Origin: Ottowia beijingensis | GTDB lineage: Bacteria; Pseudomonadota; Gammaproteobacteria; Burkholderiales; Burkholderiaceae_C | Length of the DNA: 64,000 nt | Direction: 5' to 3' | NCBI RefSeq assembly: GCF_013423955.1 | Contig: NZ_JACCKX010000001.1 | Span: forward strand, 3,596,001-3,660,000 | In this document: one piece after another, positions 1 to 10,587 of the stretch | Position numbering within the stretch: the first letter of the stretch is position 1 | Layout of the letters: each line of letters starts with the position of its first letter | The notes under the pieces: model-generated | Told to the model about the DNA's origin: nothing | Seen by the model: only the letters and a program-made list of their open reading frames with translations | Databases searched by the model: none | Program-made: the position numbers and the translations under genes

Positions 1-819
1 GGCGACGAGATCACGGCGCTGGTGCTGCGGCATCTGGAGCCGCTCTCCGACGGCGACCGGCAGCAACTGCGCGACTTCGGCGCGCGCCACGGCATCCAGT
101 GGTGGCTGCAGCCCAAGGGGCCGGACACGGTGCACCGGCTGGAAGAGGGCGGCCCGCCGCTCGCGTACGCGCTGCCCGAGTTCGGCATCGCCATGCCGTT
201 CAAGCCGACCGACTTCACCCAGGTCAACCCGCACATCAACCGCGTGCTGGTCACGCGCGCGCTGCGGCTGCTGGGCGCGCAGCGGCACGAGCGCGTGATC
301 GACTGGTTCTGCGGCCTGGGCAACTTCACACTGCCCATTGCCACGCAGGCCGGGCAGGTGCTGGGCGTGGAAGGCAGTGCCGCGCTGGTGGCGCGCGCGC
401 GGCAGAATTGTGAACAAAATCAGGCTTCAGCGCCTGCCCATCAAGCGCTGGCAGCTACTGAATTTGCAGCACGCAACCTGTTCGACATGACCGCCGCGCA
501 ACTGGTGGCCGACGGCACGGCCGACCGCTGGCTGGTCGATCCGCCGCGCGAAGGCGCGTTCGCGCTGGTCAAGGCGCTGGCGGCCATCCACCAGGCGCGC
601 ATCGGCGCCGAGGATGCCGAGCCGCTGCCGCCCGGCGCCGAAGGCTGGCAGCCGCCGCGCCGCATCGTCTACGTCAGCTGCAACCCGGCCACGCTGGCGC
701 GCGATGCCGGCCTGCTGGTGCACCAGGCGGGCTACCGCTGCAGCGCGGCGGGCGTGGTCAACATGTTCCCGCACACCGCGCACGTGGAGAGCATGGCGGT
801 GTTCGACCTGGCCAACTAA
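1..819 (+). CDS. rlmD: 23S rRNA (uracil-1939-C5)-methyltransferase RlmD, 3' part
   Basis: The frame is open from base 1, so the N-terminal part (TRAM domain and Fe-S cysteines in this family) lies outside the window; 272 residues are visible. The S-adenosylmethionine fold is clear: a [11 protein letters not shown] motif I, DPPREGA, and [12 protein letters not shown], which holds the catalytic Cys of the RlmC/RlmD/TrmA family. The enzyme methylates U1939 of 23S rRNA. An extra stretch of about 14 residues ([14 protein letters not shown]) before EFAARNLF is encoded by a copy of the dispersed A repeat (409-470). The gene is convergent with the zinc-ribbon gene 22 bases downstream. The assignment to RlmD rather than RlmC rests on overall similarity in the visible part. 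Confidence 0.93.
   Translation, partial: GDEITALVLRHLEPLSDGDRQQLRDFGARHGIQWWLQPKGPDTVHRLEEGGPPLAYALPEFGIAMPFKPTDFTQVNPHINRVLVTRALRLLGAQRHERVIDWFCGLGNFTLPIATQAGQVLGVEGSAALVARARQNCEQNQASAPAHQALAATEFAARNLFDMTAAQLVADGTADRWLVDPPREGAFALVKALAAIHQARIGAEDAEPLPPGAEGWQPPRRIVYVSCNPATLARDAGLLVHQAGYRCSAAGVVNMFPHTAHVESMAVFDLAN
409..470. repeat. A-family dispersed repeat inside rlmD
   Basis: AGGCTTCAGCGCCTGCCCAT followed by AAGCGCTGGCAGCTACTGAA has the same layout as the intergenic A copies: GGCT(C)CAGCGC, a short loop, GCGCTGGCAGCTA. Here it lies within the coding sequence and keeps the frame. Confidence 0.75.
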
Positions 820-841
820 AGCCAGGGGCGCCGAAAGGCGC

Positions 842-1559
842 TCAGCCGTCGCCGCTGCCCTGCTGAATCGCCCGCTGCTGCTCGCGCATGCGCACGCACT
901 GCGGGTGCTGCTGCAGCGCGGGCTTGCCGCACTCGCGCTGCAGGCACAGCGCGTGCGCCAGAAAGCGTGAATCGGCGCACAGGCCCGCGGGTGGGCTGGC
1001 GGGCGCGGGCGGTGGCGCGGGCCGGGGCGAGGCCACCTGGGGCGCCGCGGGCGGTGGCGCCGGCGCCGGATCCGGCCGAGGCGCGCGCGGCGCGGGTGCG
1101 GGGCGTGCCGGCTTGGGGGCCGCGGGCCGGGTGTCGATCATGGCCGCCGGTGCGGGTGCCGGGGCAGGGGCACTGGCCGGCGCCACCGCGGGCGTGACCG
1201 GGGCGCGGCGGCCAGGCTGGGTGCCGGCGTCGGCGCCGGTGCCGCGGGCGCGGGGCGCGGGGCGGGTGTGGTTGTCGCCGGTGCCTCGGCCAGCGGGGCG
1301 GGCGTGCGCGCTGCGATGCGGCCGATGCCCCACAGCGCCCCGATGGCGAACACCGCCAGCAGCGCGATCAGCACGGCATGCGGGCGCTTGCCGGGCGCGG
1401 TCGCTTCGCCCTCGGCGGGCCGGCGCTTGCGGCGCCGCTTGCGGGTGCTTCAGGCGGCGCAGGTGCCGGGCCCAGCGCGACCAGCTGGTGCGCGCATTTC
1501 AGGCAGAACTTGGCGGCATCCCGGTTCTCGGCGCCACACTTCGGACAGATCAAGGCCAT
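842..1559 (-). CDS. Zinc-ribbon, single-pass membrane protein with Pro/Ala-rich linker (frame broken)
   Basis: With two single-base corrections the gene codes for about 239 residues. Order: an N-terminal zinc ribbon (CPKCGAENRDAAKFCLKC, two CxxC knuckles), a basic stretch (KRRRKRRP), one hydrophobic helix (VLIALLAVFAIGALW), a long Pro/Ala linker, and a C-terminal segment with four Cys (LCADSRF, ALCLQREC, HPQC). The frame breaks at 1443-1445 (GGG where four are needed) and 1200-1203 (four where five are needed). The start is ATG at 1559, directly before the zinc ribbon; an upstream ATG at 1595 would add 12 residues. Function unknown. The ribbon probably faces the cytoplasm and the Cys-rich tail the periplasm (inference from the basic stretch before the helix). 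Confidence 0.7.
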
Positions 1560-1721
1560 GGGTGATGAAGAGGGGGCAGGCGGCAAGCCGGGCAATCACG
1601 CGCCTGCCAGCCGTCATGCAACAAAATGTACCTCATGCCCGCAGGGTGCGGGTCCACGCGGCGCACCGGCGCGGTCGTGCGCGCCGGCCAAACGCTGGAA
1701 AACTGCACGCAGGCGCCGGCT

Positions 1722-3113
1722 TCAGGCCGCCGTGTCCTCGGCAGGTGGGTTCACCAGGCGGGCGATCAGCCCCTGCTCGGCCGGGCCGTCGATCGGAATC
1801 CACACCCGCAGCGGGTTGCCGGCCGCCACGTCGATGGACTGGCCTTCCGCGTTCTTCATCACGTCGAGCCGCACGGTTCGGTTGCCCTGCGGGGTGATGA
1901 TCTCGATCCAGTCGCCGACGGCGAAGCGGTTCTTGGTCTCGACCTCGGCCCAACCGTCTTTGGCGCTCTTGATTTCGCCCACGAACTGGCTGCGCGTGGC
2001 CACGGAGTGGCCGGTTTCGTAGTTCTGGTAATCCTGCGACGGGCGGCGCTCCAGAAAGCCCGAGGTGTAGCCGCGGTTGGCCAGGCCTTCCAGTTCGGTG
2101 ATGAGGTGCGGGTTGAAGGGGCGGCCGGCCACGGCGTCGTCGATGGCGCGGCGATACACCTGCGCGGTGCGCGCCACGTAGTACAGGCTCTTGGTGCGGC
2201 CTTCCACCTTCAGCGAATCGACGCCGATCTTCGCCAGCTTCTCGACCAGCTCGACCGCGCGCAAATCCTTGCTGTTCATGATGTAGGTGCCGTGCTCGTC
2301 CTCCATGATCGGCATCAGCTGGCCGGGGCGGCCTTCCTCCTCGATCAGGTACACCTTGTCGGCCGCGGGGTGGCGCTGGCCGTTGCCGCAGGTCGAATCC
2401 TGTTCCGCGCGCTCCGCCTCGGCGGCGAAGTTGAAGCCCTGCAACTGCTCGCCCGCCGCCATCGCCTCGCCCGTGTTGGGGTCGACGGCGGCGTCCATCG
2501 TCTTGTAGTTCCAGCGGCAGGCGTTGGTGCAGGTGCCCTGGTTGGGGTCGCGCCGGTTGAAGTAGCCGCTCAGCAGGCAGCGCCCGCTGTAGGCGATGCA
2601 CAGCGCGCCGTGCACGAACACCTCCAGCTCCATGTCGGGGCATTCCTGGCGGATCTGCTCCACCTCGGCCAGGCTCAACTCGCGCGAAAGAATGATGCGC
2701 GCCACGCCCATCTTCTGCCAGAACTTCACCGCCGCCCAGTTGGTGGTGTTGGCCTGCACGCTCAGGTGGATGGGGATGTGCGGCCACTTCTCGCGCACCA
2801 GCATGATCAGGCCGGCGTCGGCCATGATGAGCGCGTCGGGCTTCAGCGCCACCACCGGCTCCAGGTCGCGCAGGTAGGTGCGCAGCTTGTCGTTGTGGGC
2901 GATCAGGTTGCTGGTGACGAAGAATTTCTTGCCACGCGCGTGCGCTTCGGTGATGCCCTGGGCAATCTGCTCCAGGCGGAATTCGTTGTTGCGTGCGCGC
3001 AGGCTGTAGCGCGGCTGGCCAGCGTACACCGCATCGGCACCGAAGTCGTAGGCGGCGCGCATCTTGTCCAGGCTGCCGGCGGGCAGCAGCAGTTCGGGGG
3101 CTTTGGGCGTCAT
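1722..3113 (-). CDS. trhP: tRNA hydroxylation protein TrhP (YegQ, peptidase U32 family)
   Basis: 463 residues, close to the usual length of YegQ/TrhP. The N-terminus (APELLLPAGSLDKMRAAYDFGADAVYAG) and the block RCLLSGYFNRRDPNQGTCTNAC are typical of the U32 family, and GRTKSLYYVARTAQVYR is the conserved C-terminal signature. In Escherichia coli TrhP makes 5-hydroxyuridine at U34 of tRNAs, using prephenate and an Fe-S cluster; the clustered Cys residues here fit that. It was long annotated as a protease or 'collagenase', which is probably wrong for this branch. The reading frame is intact and the gene stands alone between two oppositely oriented neighbours. Confidence 0.9.
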   Translation of the reverse strand: MTPKAPELLLPAGSLDKMRAAYDFGADAVYAGQPRYSLRARNNEFRLEQIAQGITEAHARGKKFFVTSNLIAHNDKLRTYLRDLEPVVALKPDALIMADAGLIMLVREKWPHIPIHLSVQANTTNWAAVKFWQKMGVARIILSRELSLAEVEQIRQECPDMELEVFVHGALCIAYSGRCLLSGYFNRRDPNQGTCTNACRWNYKTMDAAVDPNTGEAMAAGEQLQGFNFAAEAERAEQDSTCGNGQRHPAADKVYLIEEEGRPGQLMPIMEDEHGTYIMNSKDLRAVELVEKLAKIGVDSLKVEGRTKSLYYVARTAQVYRRAIDDAVAGRPFNPHLITELEGLANRGYTSGFLERRPSQDYQNYETGHSVATRSQFVGEIKSAKDGWAEVETKNRFAVGDWIEIITPQGNRTVRLDVMKNAEGQSIDVAAGNPLRVWIPIDGPAEQGLIARLVNPPAEDTAA

Positions 3114-3165
3114 GGGGGCGTATTGTCCGCGTTCCCGGTTTTTCCCGTGCGGCGGCGGCCCATGT

Positions 3166-3208
3166 CTTGACTCGCGTCAAGCCTGCGCCCGGCGCCATGC
3201 GCTATGGT
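3166..3208 (+). promoter_or_regulatory. Possible FNR/CRP-type box and -10 upstream of the macro-domain gene
   Basis: CTTGACTCGCGTCAAG (3166-3181) is a perfect palindrome of the TTGAC-N4-GTCAA type, close to the FNR/FixK consensus TTGAT-N4-ATCAA. A TATGGT hexamer lies at 3203-3208. If transcription starts about 7 bases after it, the palindrome is centred near -41.5, the usual class II activator position. The ATG at 3248 has an AAGGAG ribosome site at 3237-3242. Confidence 0.4.
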
Positions 3209-3247
3209 GTCGGTGAAGAAGTTTGAAACCACCCCCAAGGAGAACAC

Positions 3248-3754
3248 ATGATCCGTGAAGTCGAAGGCGACATTCTGCTCAGCGATGCCCAGGTGATCGC
3301 GCATGGCATTGCCACCGCTGATCCGTTCGATTCCGGCCTGGCACTGGCGCTGCGCGAGCGCTTTCCGTCCATGGTCAAGGACTACCGCCACGCCACGCAC
3401 GCCAAGCAGCCCGACACCGGCGACATCTGGGCCTGGGGCGGCGTCAACGAAGACGGCAGCGTGCGCGGCATCGTCAACCTGTGCACGCAGGGCATGCAAA
3501 GCCAGGCCAAGTCGGCCCGCCCGGTCAAGGCCAAGCTGGAAGACGTGAACCGCACGCTGCGCGAACTGGCGACCTGGGTGCGCAAGGAAGATGTCAAGAG
3601 CGTGGCGCTGCCGCGCCTGGCCACTGGCGTGGGTGGCCTGGACTGGGCCGACGTGAAACCGCTGATCCAGCAGCACCTGGGCGACCTGGGCATTCCGGTG
3701 CTGGTCTACGAGGTGTACCGCAAGGGCGAGAAGGCCGACGAGAAGCTGGCCTGA
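3248..3754 (+). CDS. Macro-domain (ADP-ribose-binding) protein
   Basis: 168 residues forming one macro domain. The start (REVEGDILLSDAQVIAHGIA) matches the first strand and ligand loop, and the conserved loop PRLATGVGGLDWADVKPLI lies near residue 130. Macro domains bind ADP-ribose and many hydrolyse ADP-ribosyl esters or O-acetyl-ADP-ribose. This short, stand-alone type resembles the TARG1/ALC1-like branch, but the substrate cannot be read from sequence. A good ribosome site (AAGGAG) precedes the ATG. The gene is single, followed by a terminator at 3786, and may be under oxygen control if the upstream palindrome is real. Confidence 0.85.
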   Translation: MIREVEGDILLSDAQVIAHGIATADPFDSGLALALRERFPSMVKDYRHATHAKQPDTGDIWAWGGVNEDGSVRGIVNLCTQGMQSQAKSARPVKAKLEDVNRTLRELATWVRKEDVKSVALPRLATGVGGLDWADVKPLIQQHLGDLGIPVLVYEVYRKGEKADEKLA

Positions 3755-3785
3755 CGCACCCCGCCGCGCTGAAGCGGCGATGAGC

Positions 3786-3821
3786 AAAGCCCCGCTGTAG
3801 GCATCCGCCTACCGGGGCTTT
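3786..3821 (+). terminator. Rho-independent terminator after the macro-domain gene
   Basis: AAAGCCCCG (3786-3794) pairs with CGGGGCTTT (3813-3821) around an 18-base loop that itself contains GTAGGC/GCCTAC. The T run is short, so efficiency is uncertain. Confidence 0.6.
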
Positions 3822-3866
3822 GCCGTGCTGGGCGTACGATGGCTCTTTTCTCGACCGCATCGCACC

Positions 3867-4511
3867 ATGAAAGCATCCTTCATCGTACTGCTGGCCGCGC
3901 TGGCCACCAGCGCAGCGCAGGCCCAGGGCCCCACCGGCATGAAAGCCGGCCTGTGGGAAACGCGCACCACCGCCATGAGCCTGGACGGCAAGGACATGCT
4001 GCCGCAGATGCTGGCCGCCCGCGAGGAGATGCGCAAATCCCTGGCCAGCCTGCCGCCCGAGCAGCGCAAGAAGATGGCCGCCATGCTGCCGCCCGAAGGC
4101 GGCGATCCGCTGTCTCAGCGCATGTGCATCAGCCCCGCCATGGCCGCCCGCGACCAGACCATGGTGCCGCGCCCCAAGGGTGCCGAGTGCGACCCGCCCA
4201 AGCTCAACCGCAGCGGCAACCGCACCACGTTCGAATTCGCCTGCAAACAGGGCGGCGGCAAGACCAGCGGCAAGGGCGAGACCGTGGTGGCCGGCGATCT
4301 GGTGACCACCAAGGTCGAAACCACCGGCACCGACGCCAGCGGCGCCAAGCACACCATGCGCGCCGAAACGCAGATGAAATACCTGGGCAGCGATTGCGGC
4401 CAGGTCAAGCCGATCGAGCAACTGGTGAAAGAAGCCGGCGCCACCGCGCCGCGCGGCGCCCCGCCAGGAAGTGATCTTCATCAGGCAGCCACCAGTATGC
4501 TTCTGCTTTGA
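3867..4511 (+). CDS. Secreted DUF3617 domain protein
   Basis: 214 residues from the ATG at 3867; a longer open frame begins at 3825, but the 3867 start gives a clean signal peptide (MKASFIVLLAALATSAAQAQ). The DUF3617 signature MKAGLWETRTTAMS follows the cleavage site, and Cys residues (MCIS, ECDPP, FACK, SDCGQ) are consistent with a disulfide-bonded periplasmic protein. Function unknown. The last residues (GSDLHQAATSMLLL) run into an A-family repeat that supplies the stop; adding one C near 4465 would instead end the protein at about 4474, which looks more natural. The tail is therefore doubtful. Confidence 0.75.
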   Translation: MKASFIVLLAALATSAAQAQGPTGMKAGLWETRTTAMSLDGKDMLPQMLAAREEMRKSLASLPPEQRKKMAAMLPPEGGDPLSQRMCISPAMAARDQTMVPRPKGAECDPPKLNRSGNRTTFEFACKQGGGKTSGKGETVVAGDLVTTKVETTGTDASGAKHTMRAETQMKYLGSDCGQVKPIEQLVKEAGATAPRGAPPGSDLHQAATSMLLL

Positions 4512-4560
4512 TAGCTGCTAGCGCCCATCCGGCGGGGGCTGAAGGCTGTTTTCATATGAA
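4508..4560. repeat. A-family dispersed repeat
   Basis: TTGATAGCTGCTAGCGCCCA, a loop, then GGGGGCTGAAGGCTGTTTTC. It overlaps the stop codon of the DUF3617 gene. Confidence 0.7.
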
Positions 4561-4658
4561 ACCATTTCGCCATGCCCCTGACGGTGGCAGGCCCCGCGCT
4601 GGCCTGACACAATGGGTGTGACCCGCCCCGCATGAATTGCCGAACGAAGGAGAACGCC

Positions 4659-7570
<2,912 letters not shown>

Positions 7571-7704
7571 GTGAAGCCGCGCTGGTTGCGAAATCCGCGT
7601 AGGGCGGAACCCCGAAGGGATTCCGCCGCTTGAGGGTGCGGTGCCCGCATCACGTCTGAATCGCTGCGCGGATCCGACCTACGTTTCGCGATCAAGTTGC
7701 GTGA
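7571..7704. other. Intergenic region with hairpin downstream of acnA
   Basis: GGCGGAA (7603-7609) pairs with TTCCGCC (7621-7627) around an 11-base loop. There is no T run, so it is at most a weak terminator or a small dispersed hairpin. No gene is visible. Confidence 0.4.
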
Positions 7705-8006
7705 CTTCATGCGCTCGGCCGCCACCCCTTCCTCACCGGCTTCATCCTCAGCCTCGCCCTCATCGTGACCATCGGCGCGCAGAACGCCTATGTGTTGCGC
7801 CAGGGCCTGCGGCGCGAGACGTGGGTGTGGTGGCGGCGGTGTGTGCACTGCTCGACGCGGCACTGATGGCGACCGGGATGTTCGGGCTGGGCGCGGTGGG
7901 CGCCAGCCAGCCGGCGGCACTGCGGCCGGTCGTGCTGGATGGGGGCGTGTGGCGACGCTGCTGTCCGGGCATGGCCTGGGGTTTGCTGCGCCCGGCGCTT
8001 GGTTGA
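7705..8006 (+). pseudogene. Remnant of a LysE/ArgO-type amino-acid exporter
   Basis: One frame reads FLTGFILSLALIVTIGAQNAYVLRQGLRRE, the first membrane segment and signature of the LysE/ArgO exporter family. About 7831 the match moves to another frame: VGVVAAVCALLDAALMATGMFGLGAVGAS. After that the similarity fades (VVLDGGVWRRCCPGMAWGLL) and a stop comes at 8006. Roughly 90 codons of a gene that normally has about 200 remain, and no start codon is in frame with the first segment. An A-family repeat begins just after it. Unlike the split genes elsewhere, no single base restores this one. Confidence 0.7.
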
Positions 8007-8010
8007 TATG

Positions 8011-8077
8011 GTTTTGATAGCTGCTGGCGCTTGCCTGACAAGCGCTGGAGCCCGATTTGGCCTCAAGCCACAGCCAG
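8011..8077. repeat. A-family dispersed repeat
   Basis: TTGATAGCTGCTGGCGCTTG, CTGACAAGCGCTGGAGCC, then GATTTGGCCTCAAGCCA: a near-complete copy of the element. Confidence 0.8.
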
Positions 8078-8135
8078 CGCCCAAGCTTGCCCAATGTCAG
8101 CAATTAGTGGCAACGCGCACGGCACAATCGGCGCC

Positions 8136-9335
8136 ATGAGCACCCCTTTGCAATTGTTGATTGCCGGTGGCGGCATCGGCGGGCTGGCGGCCGCGCTGGC
8201 CGTGGCGCGCGCCGGCTGGGAAGTTCGCCTGTTCGAGCGCGCGCCTGAATTCACCGAGGTGGGCGCCGGCGTGCAACTTGGCCCGAATGTGACGCGCATC
8301 CTGCGCGCCTGGGGCCTGGAGGACGAGCTGCACGCCGTCGCCGCCTTCCCCGACCGGCTGCAGGTGCGCAACGCCACCAGTGGCGCCGACCTGGGCACGC
8401 TGGCGCTGGGCGCACGCGCCGTGGAGCGCTATGGCGCGCCGTACGCCACCATCCACCGCGCCGATCTGCACCGCCTGCTGTGCCGCGCCGCCTTGCAGCA
8501 GCACGGCGTGCACCTGAACCTGGACCACTGGGTGGCCGGCCTGCACGACGACGGCCGGGCGGTGACGCTGACCACCGTGGCGGGCCAGCAGATCGAAGGC
8601 GATGCGCTGCTGGGCGCCGATGGCGTGTGGAGCCACGTGCGCCAGCAGCTGCTGAACGACGGCCCGCCGCGCGTGACCGGGCACCTGGCCTACCGCACCA
8701 TGCTGCGCCAGTCGGCGCTGCCGGCGGCGCTGCGCACGGCGCAGGTCACGGCTTGGCTGGGCCCGCGCCTGCACGTGGTGCAGTACCCGGTGCGCCGGGG
8801 CGAGTGGATGAACGTGGTGGCCATCGTGCACGGCCAGCCGCCGGCCGACGCGCAGGGGTGGGACCACGGCGCCAACCATGCCGATTTGCAGCACGCGCTG
8901 GGCGCCACCTGCGCGCCGCTGCGCGAGCTGATCGCCGCCGTGCCCGAGGCCACGGTGAACGACCACGCCTGGCGCCTGTGGGCGCTGGCCGACCGCGCGC
9001 CGGTGCAGGGCGCCGAGCAGATGGCGCGCGGCCTGGTGGCGCTGCTGGGCGATGCCGCGCACCCCATGCGGCCGTACCTGGCGCAGGGCGCCGGCATGGC
9101 GATAGAGGACGCGGCCGAACTGGCCCGCGCCCTCGCCATGGACGCCGTGGACGTGCCCACGCGCCTGAAGCGCTACGCCCTGGCGCGCTGGCAGCGCTGC
9201 GCGCGCGTGCAGGCAAGGTCGATCCGCAATGGCAGCATCTTCCATTCCACCGGGCTGGTGCGCTTTGGGCGCGATGCGTCGATCAAGCTGCTGGGCGAGC
9301 GGGTGCTGGATGTACCCTGGCTGTACGGCGGTTGA
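8136..9335 (+). CDS. FAD-dependent monooxygenase (salicylate/3-hydroxybenzoate hydroxylase type)
   Basis: 399 residues from ATG 8136; upstream in-frame codons run through an A repeat and are unlikely to be coding. The group A flavoprotein monooxygenase motifs are all present: the dinucleotide fold IAGGGIGGLAAALA at residues 8-21, the DG motif LLGADGVWSHVR in the middle, and the GD motif LLGDAAHPMRPYLAQGAGMAIEDA. Such enzymes use NAD(P)H and O2 to hydroxylate an aromatic ring. Closest by appearance are salicylate 1-hydroxylase and 3-hydroxybenzoate 6-hydroxylase. No aromatic-degradation gene or regulator is adjacent, so the substrate is unknown. Confidence 0.85.
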   Translation: MSTPLQLLIAGGGIGGLAAALAVARAGWEVRLFERAPEFTEVGAGVQLGPNVTRILRAWGLEDELHAVAAFPDRLQVRNATSGADLGTLALGARAVERYGAPYATIHRADLHRLLCRAALQQHGVHLNLDHWVAGLHDDGRAVTLTTVAGQQIEGDALLGADGVWSHVRQQLLNDGPPRVTGHLAYRTMLRQSALPAALRTAQVTAWLGPRLHVVQYPVRRGEWMNVVAIVHGQPPADAQGWDHGANHADLQHALGATCAPLRELIAAVPEATVNDHAWRLWALADRAPVQGAEQMARGLVALLGDAAHPMRPYLAQGAGMAIEDAAELARALAMDAVDVPTRLKRYALARWQRCARVQARSIRNGSIFHSTGLVRFGRDASIKLLGERVLDVPWLYGG

Positions 9336-9403
9336 TGCGAATTGGGCTTAAAGAATGCTCGAACATCAAGAAGCCTCCGAAGCCGCGCGGATCGCATCCG
9401 CTG

Positions 9404-9479
9404 TGTGGGAGCGGGCTTGCCCGCGATCAAGCGTTCGTGGCGACGAGGCGCCTCATCGCGGGCAAGCCCGCTCCCACAA
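9404..9479. repeat. REP pair (REPIN) copy 1
   Basis: Two REP arms in inverted orientation: TGTGGGAGCGGGCTTGCCCG... (9404-9427) and its reverse complement (9455-9479), around a 27-base loop. The loop and arms are identical, in reverse complement, to the copy at 38614-38690. Confidence 0.9.
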
Positions 9480-9570
9480 CGTTGTCTGACACTGGTGACT
9501 CCGCCGCCCCCGTGCGGGCATGCCGGCACTGGCAGGCACGACGGCCGCTGCCGGCAAGCAGCTTTTTTGC

Positions 9571-9630
9571 ATCTCCCTTGCATACTGGCTGCCAGCGCCC
9601 GTCAAATAAGCGCTTAGCATGGATACTCCC
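9571..9630. repeat. B element, copy 1 (degenerate)
   Basis: ATCTCCC (9571-9577) and ATACTCCC (9623-9630), CTCCC to CTCCC distance 53 bp, flank AGCGCCC (9594-9600) and AAGCGCT (9608-9614). Layout is the same as at 9717. Confidence 0.6.
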
Positions 9631-9716
9631 TATGTTTTTCACCAGCGCGCGCTGAGGGCGCCTGCCGTTCGGGGGCAGCAAGCCGGTGTGCATCGGCAGG
9701 GCGCGATACTTTCTTG

Positions 9717-9778
9717 ATACTCCCCGTCATGTGCGTTGTGAGCGCTTATGGGGAAAGCGCTGGGAACGAATACTCCCC
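9717..9778. repeat. B element, copy 2 (best preserved)
   Basis: ATACTCCCC at 9717-9725 and again at 9770-9778 (period 53 bp) in direct orientation. Between them lies a perfect hairpin, AGCGCTT (9741-9747) and AAGCGCT (9755-9761). The spacer from the hairpin to the second repeat is 8 bases. Confidence 0.75.
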
Positions 9779-9889
9779 TTATAGTTGAGAGCATACGCCC
9801 AGCCATTCCATCGTTCGCGGCCCTGCAAGCCGATGCCTGTCGGCGTGCTCTGCAGCCCGCAGCCCGCGGACCGGGCGCCATGGCAGGGC

Positions 9890-9918
9890 TTGTCATTTGT
9901 CTTTGTTGGGTATATATA
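9890..9918 (+). promoter_or_regulatory. Candidate sigma-70 promoter of the Xre antitoxin gene
   Basis: TTGTCA (9890-9895), 17 bases, TATATA (9913-9918). The surrounding stretch is strikingly AT-rich for this genome, and the promoter ends 25 bases before the ATG, as expected for an autoregulated antitoxin. Confidence 0.55.
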
Positions 9919-9942
9919 TTGTCTCTATTGATGGAGACTGCC

Positions 9943-10437
9943 ATGCCCGCCACGCTTTCCGCCCATGCCCCTCAGGTGTCTGATCGCCTCGGCAGTTACC
10001 ACGTGCCCGCCCGCGGCACGGCGGCTTACTGGCTGTCGCCCATGGAGCGCTCGCAGCTGGTGAAGCAGGGCGTGCCGGCGCGCGAGGTGGTGGCGCTGGC
10101 CGACGCCATGGCGGTGCCGCGCGACCAGCTCATGCGCGTGCTGGGGCTGGCGCGCTCCACCGTGGAGCGCAAGATCGCCCAGCGCGGCCCGCTGTCGCAG
10201 CACGAGAGCGAAAAGATGGTGGGCATCGAGCGCCTGATCGGCCAGGTCGACGCCATGGTGCGCGAGGCCGGCGAAGCGCCCGACGACTTCGACGCCGCGC
10301 ACTGGTTCGCCCGCTGGATGGCCGACCCGGTGCCCGCGCTCGGCGGCCTGGCGCCGCAGGAACTGCTCGACACCGCCGATGGCCGCGAGGCCATCAGCAC
10401 GCTGCTTTATCAGATGAAATCGGGCGTGTATGCATGA
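9943..10437 (+). CDS. Xre/MbcA/ParS-type antitoxin of a RES-Xre system
   Basis: 164 residues. The middle holds a helix-turn-helix-like region (REVVALADAMAVPRDQLMRVLGLARSTVERKI) and the C-terminus the toxin-binding DUF2384 domain (DFDAAHWFARWMADPVPALGGLAPQELLDTADGREAI), the usual make-up of antitoxins paired with RES toxins. It should neutralise the toxin and repress its own promoter. ATG 9943 is chosen because GGAG sits 7 bases upstream; ATG 9931 would add four residues. The toxin gene follows after an unusual 150-base gap filled by a repeat. Confidence 0.88.
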   Translation: MPATLSAHAPQVSDRLGSYHVPARGTAAYWLSPMERSQLVKQGVPAREVVALADAMAVPRDQLMRVLGLARSTVERKIAQRGPLSQHESEKMVGIERLIGQVDAMVREAGEAPDDFDAAHWFARWMADPVPALGGLAPQELLDTADGREAISTLLYQMKSGVYA

Positions 10438-10565
10438 CACCCCCTGAGTCGCTTCGCGCTTTCCCCCTCTGCGGCGCCAGGGGGACAACGCCAGTGCCCG
10501 GCGCCGGCCCGGGCACGGCGTTCGCTGGCAAGGCCTGCTCCGCGGCCGCTGGCGTGGCGTGATCA
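10438..10565. repeat. GC-rich dispersed repeat between antitoxin and toxin
   Basis: CCCCCTGAGTCGCTTCGCGC, CCAGGGGGACAACGCCAGTG and GCCGGCCCGGGCACGGCGTT form several short hairpins and end in GCGGCCGCTGGCGTGGCG. I recognise it as a type of intergenic repeat common in Comamonadaceae; a shorter relative lies inside the acyl-CoA dehydrogenase gene near 61.95 kb. No ribosome site for the next gene is visible in it. Confidence 0.5.
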
Positions 10566-10587
10566 AGCCCGCCTTGGCAACGCCTGA

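Noticed and set aside
1626-3198. Long open frames of over 500 codons on both strands across trhP
   Set aside because: They are shadows of the well-conserved trhP frame; composition is biased and no domain is seen.
9404-9479. Rho-independent terminator of the monooxygenase gene
   Set aside because: The inverted repeat has no T run and recurs as a unit at three other places; it is a REP pair, although it could still affect RNA ends.
9336-10565. CRISPR array or integron-type array
   Set aside because: The repeats here are few, of several different families, and not regularly spaced with unique spacers beyond the two-copy B elements.
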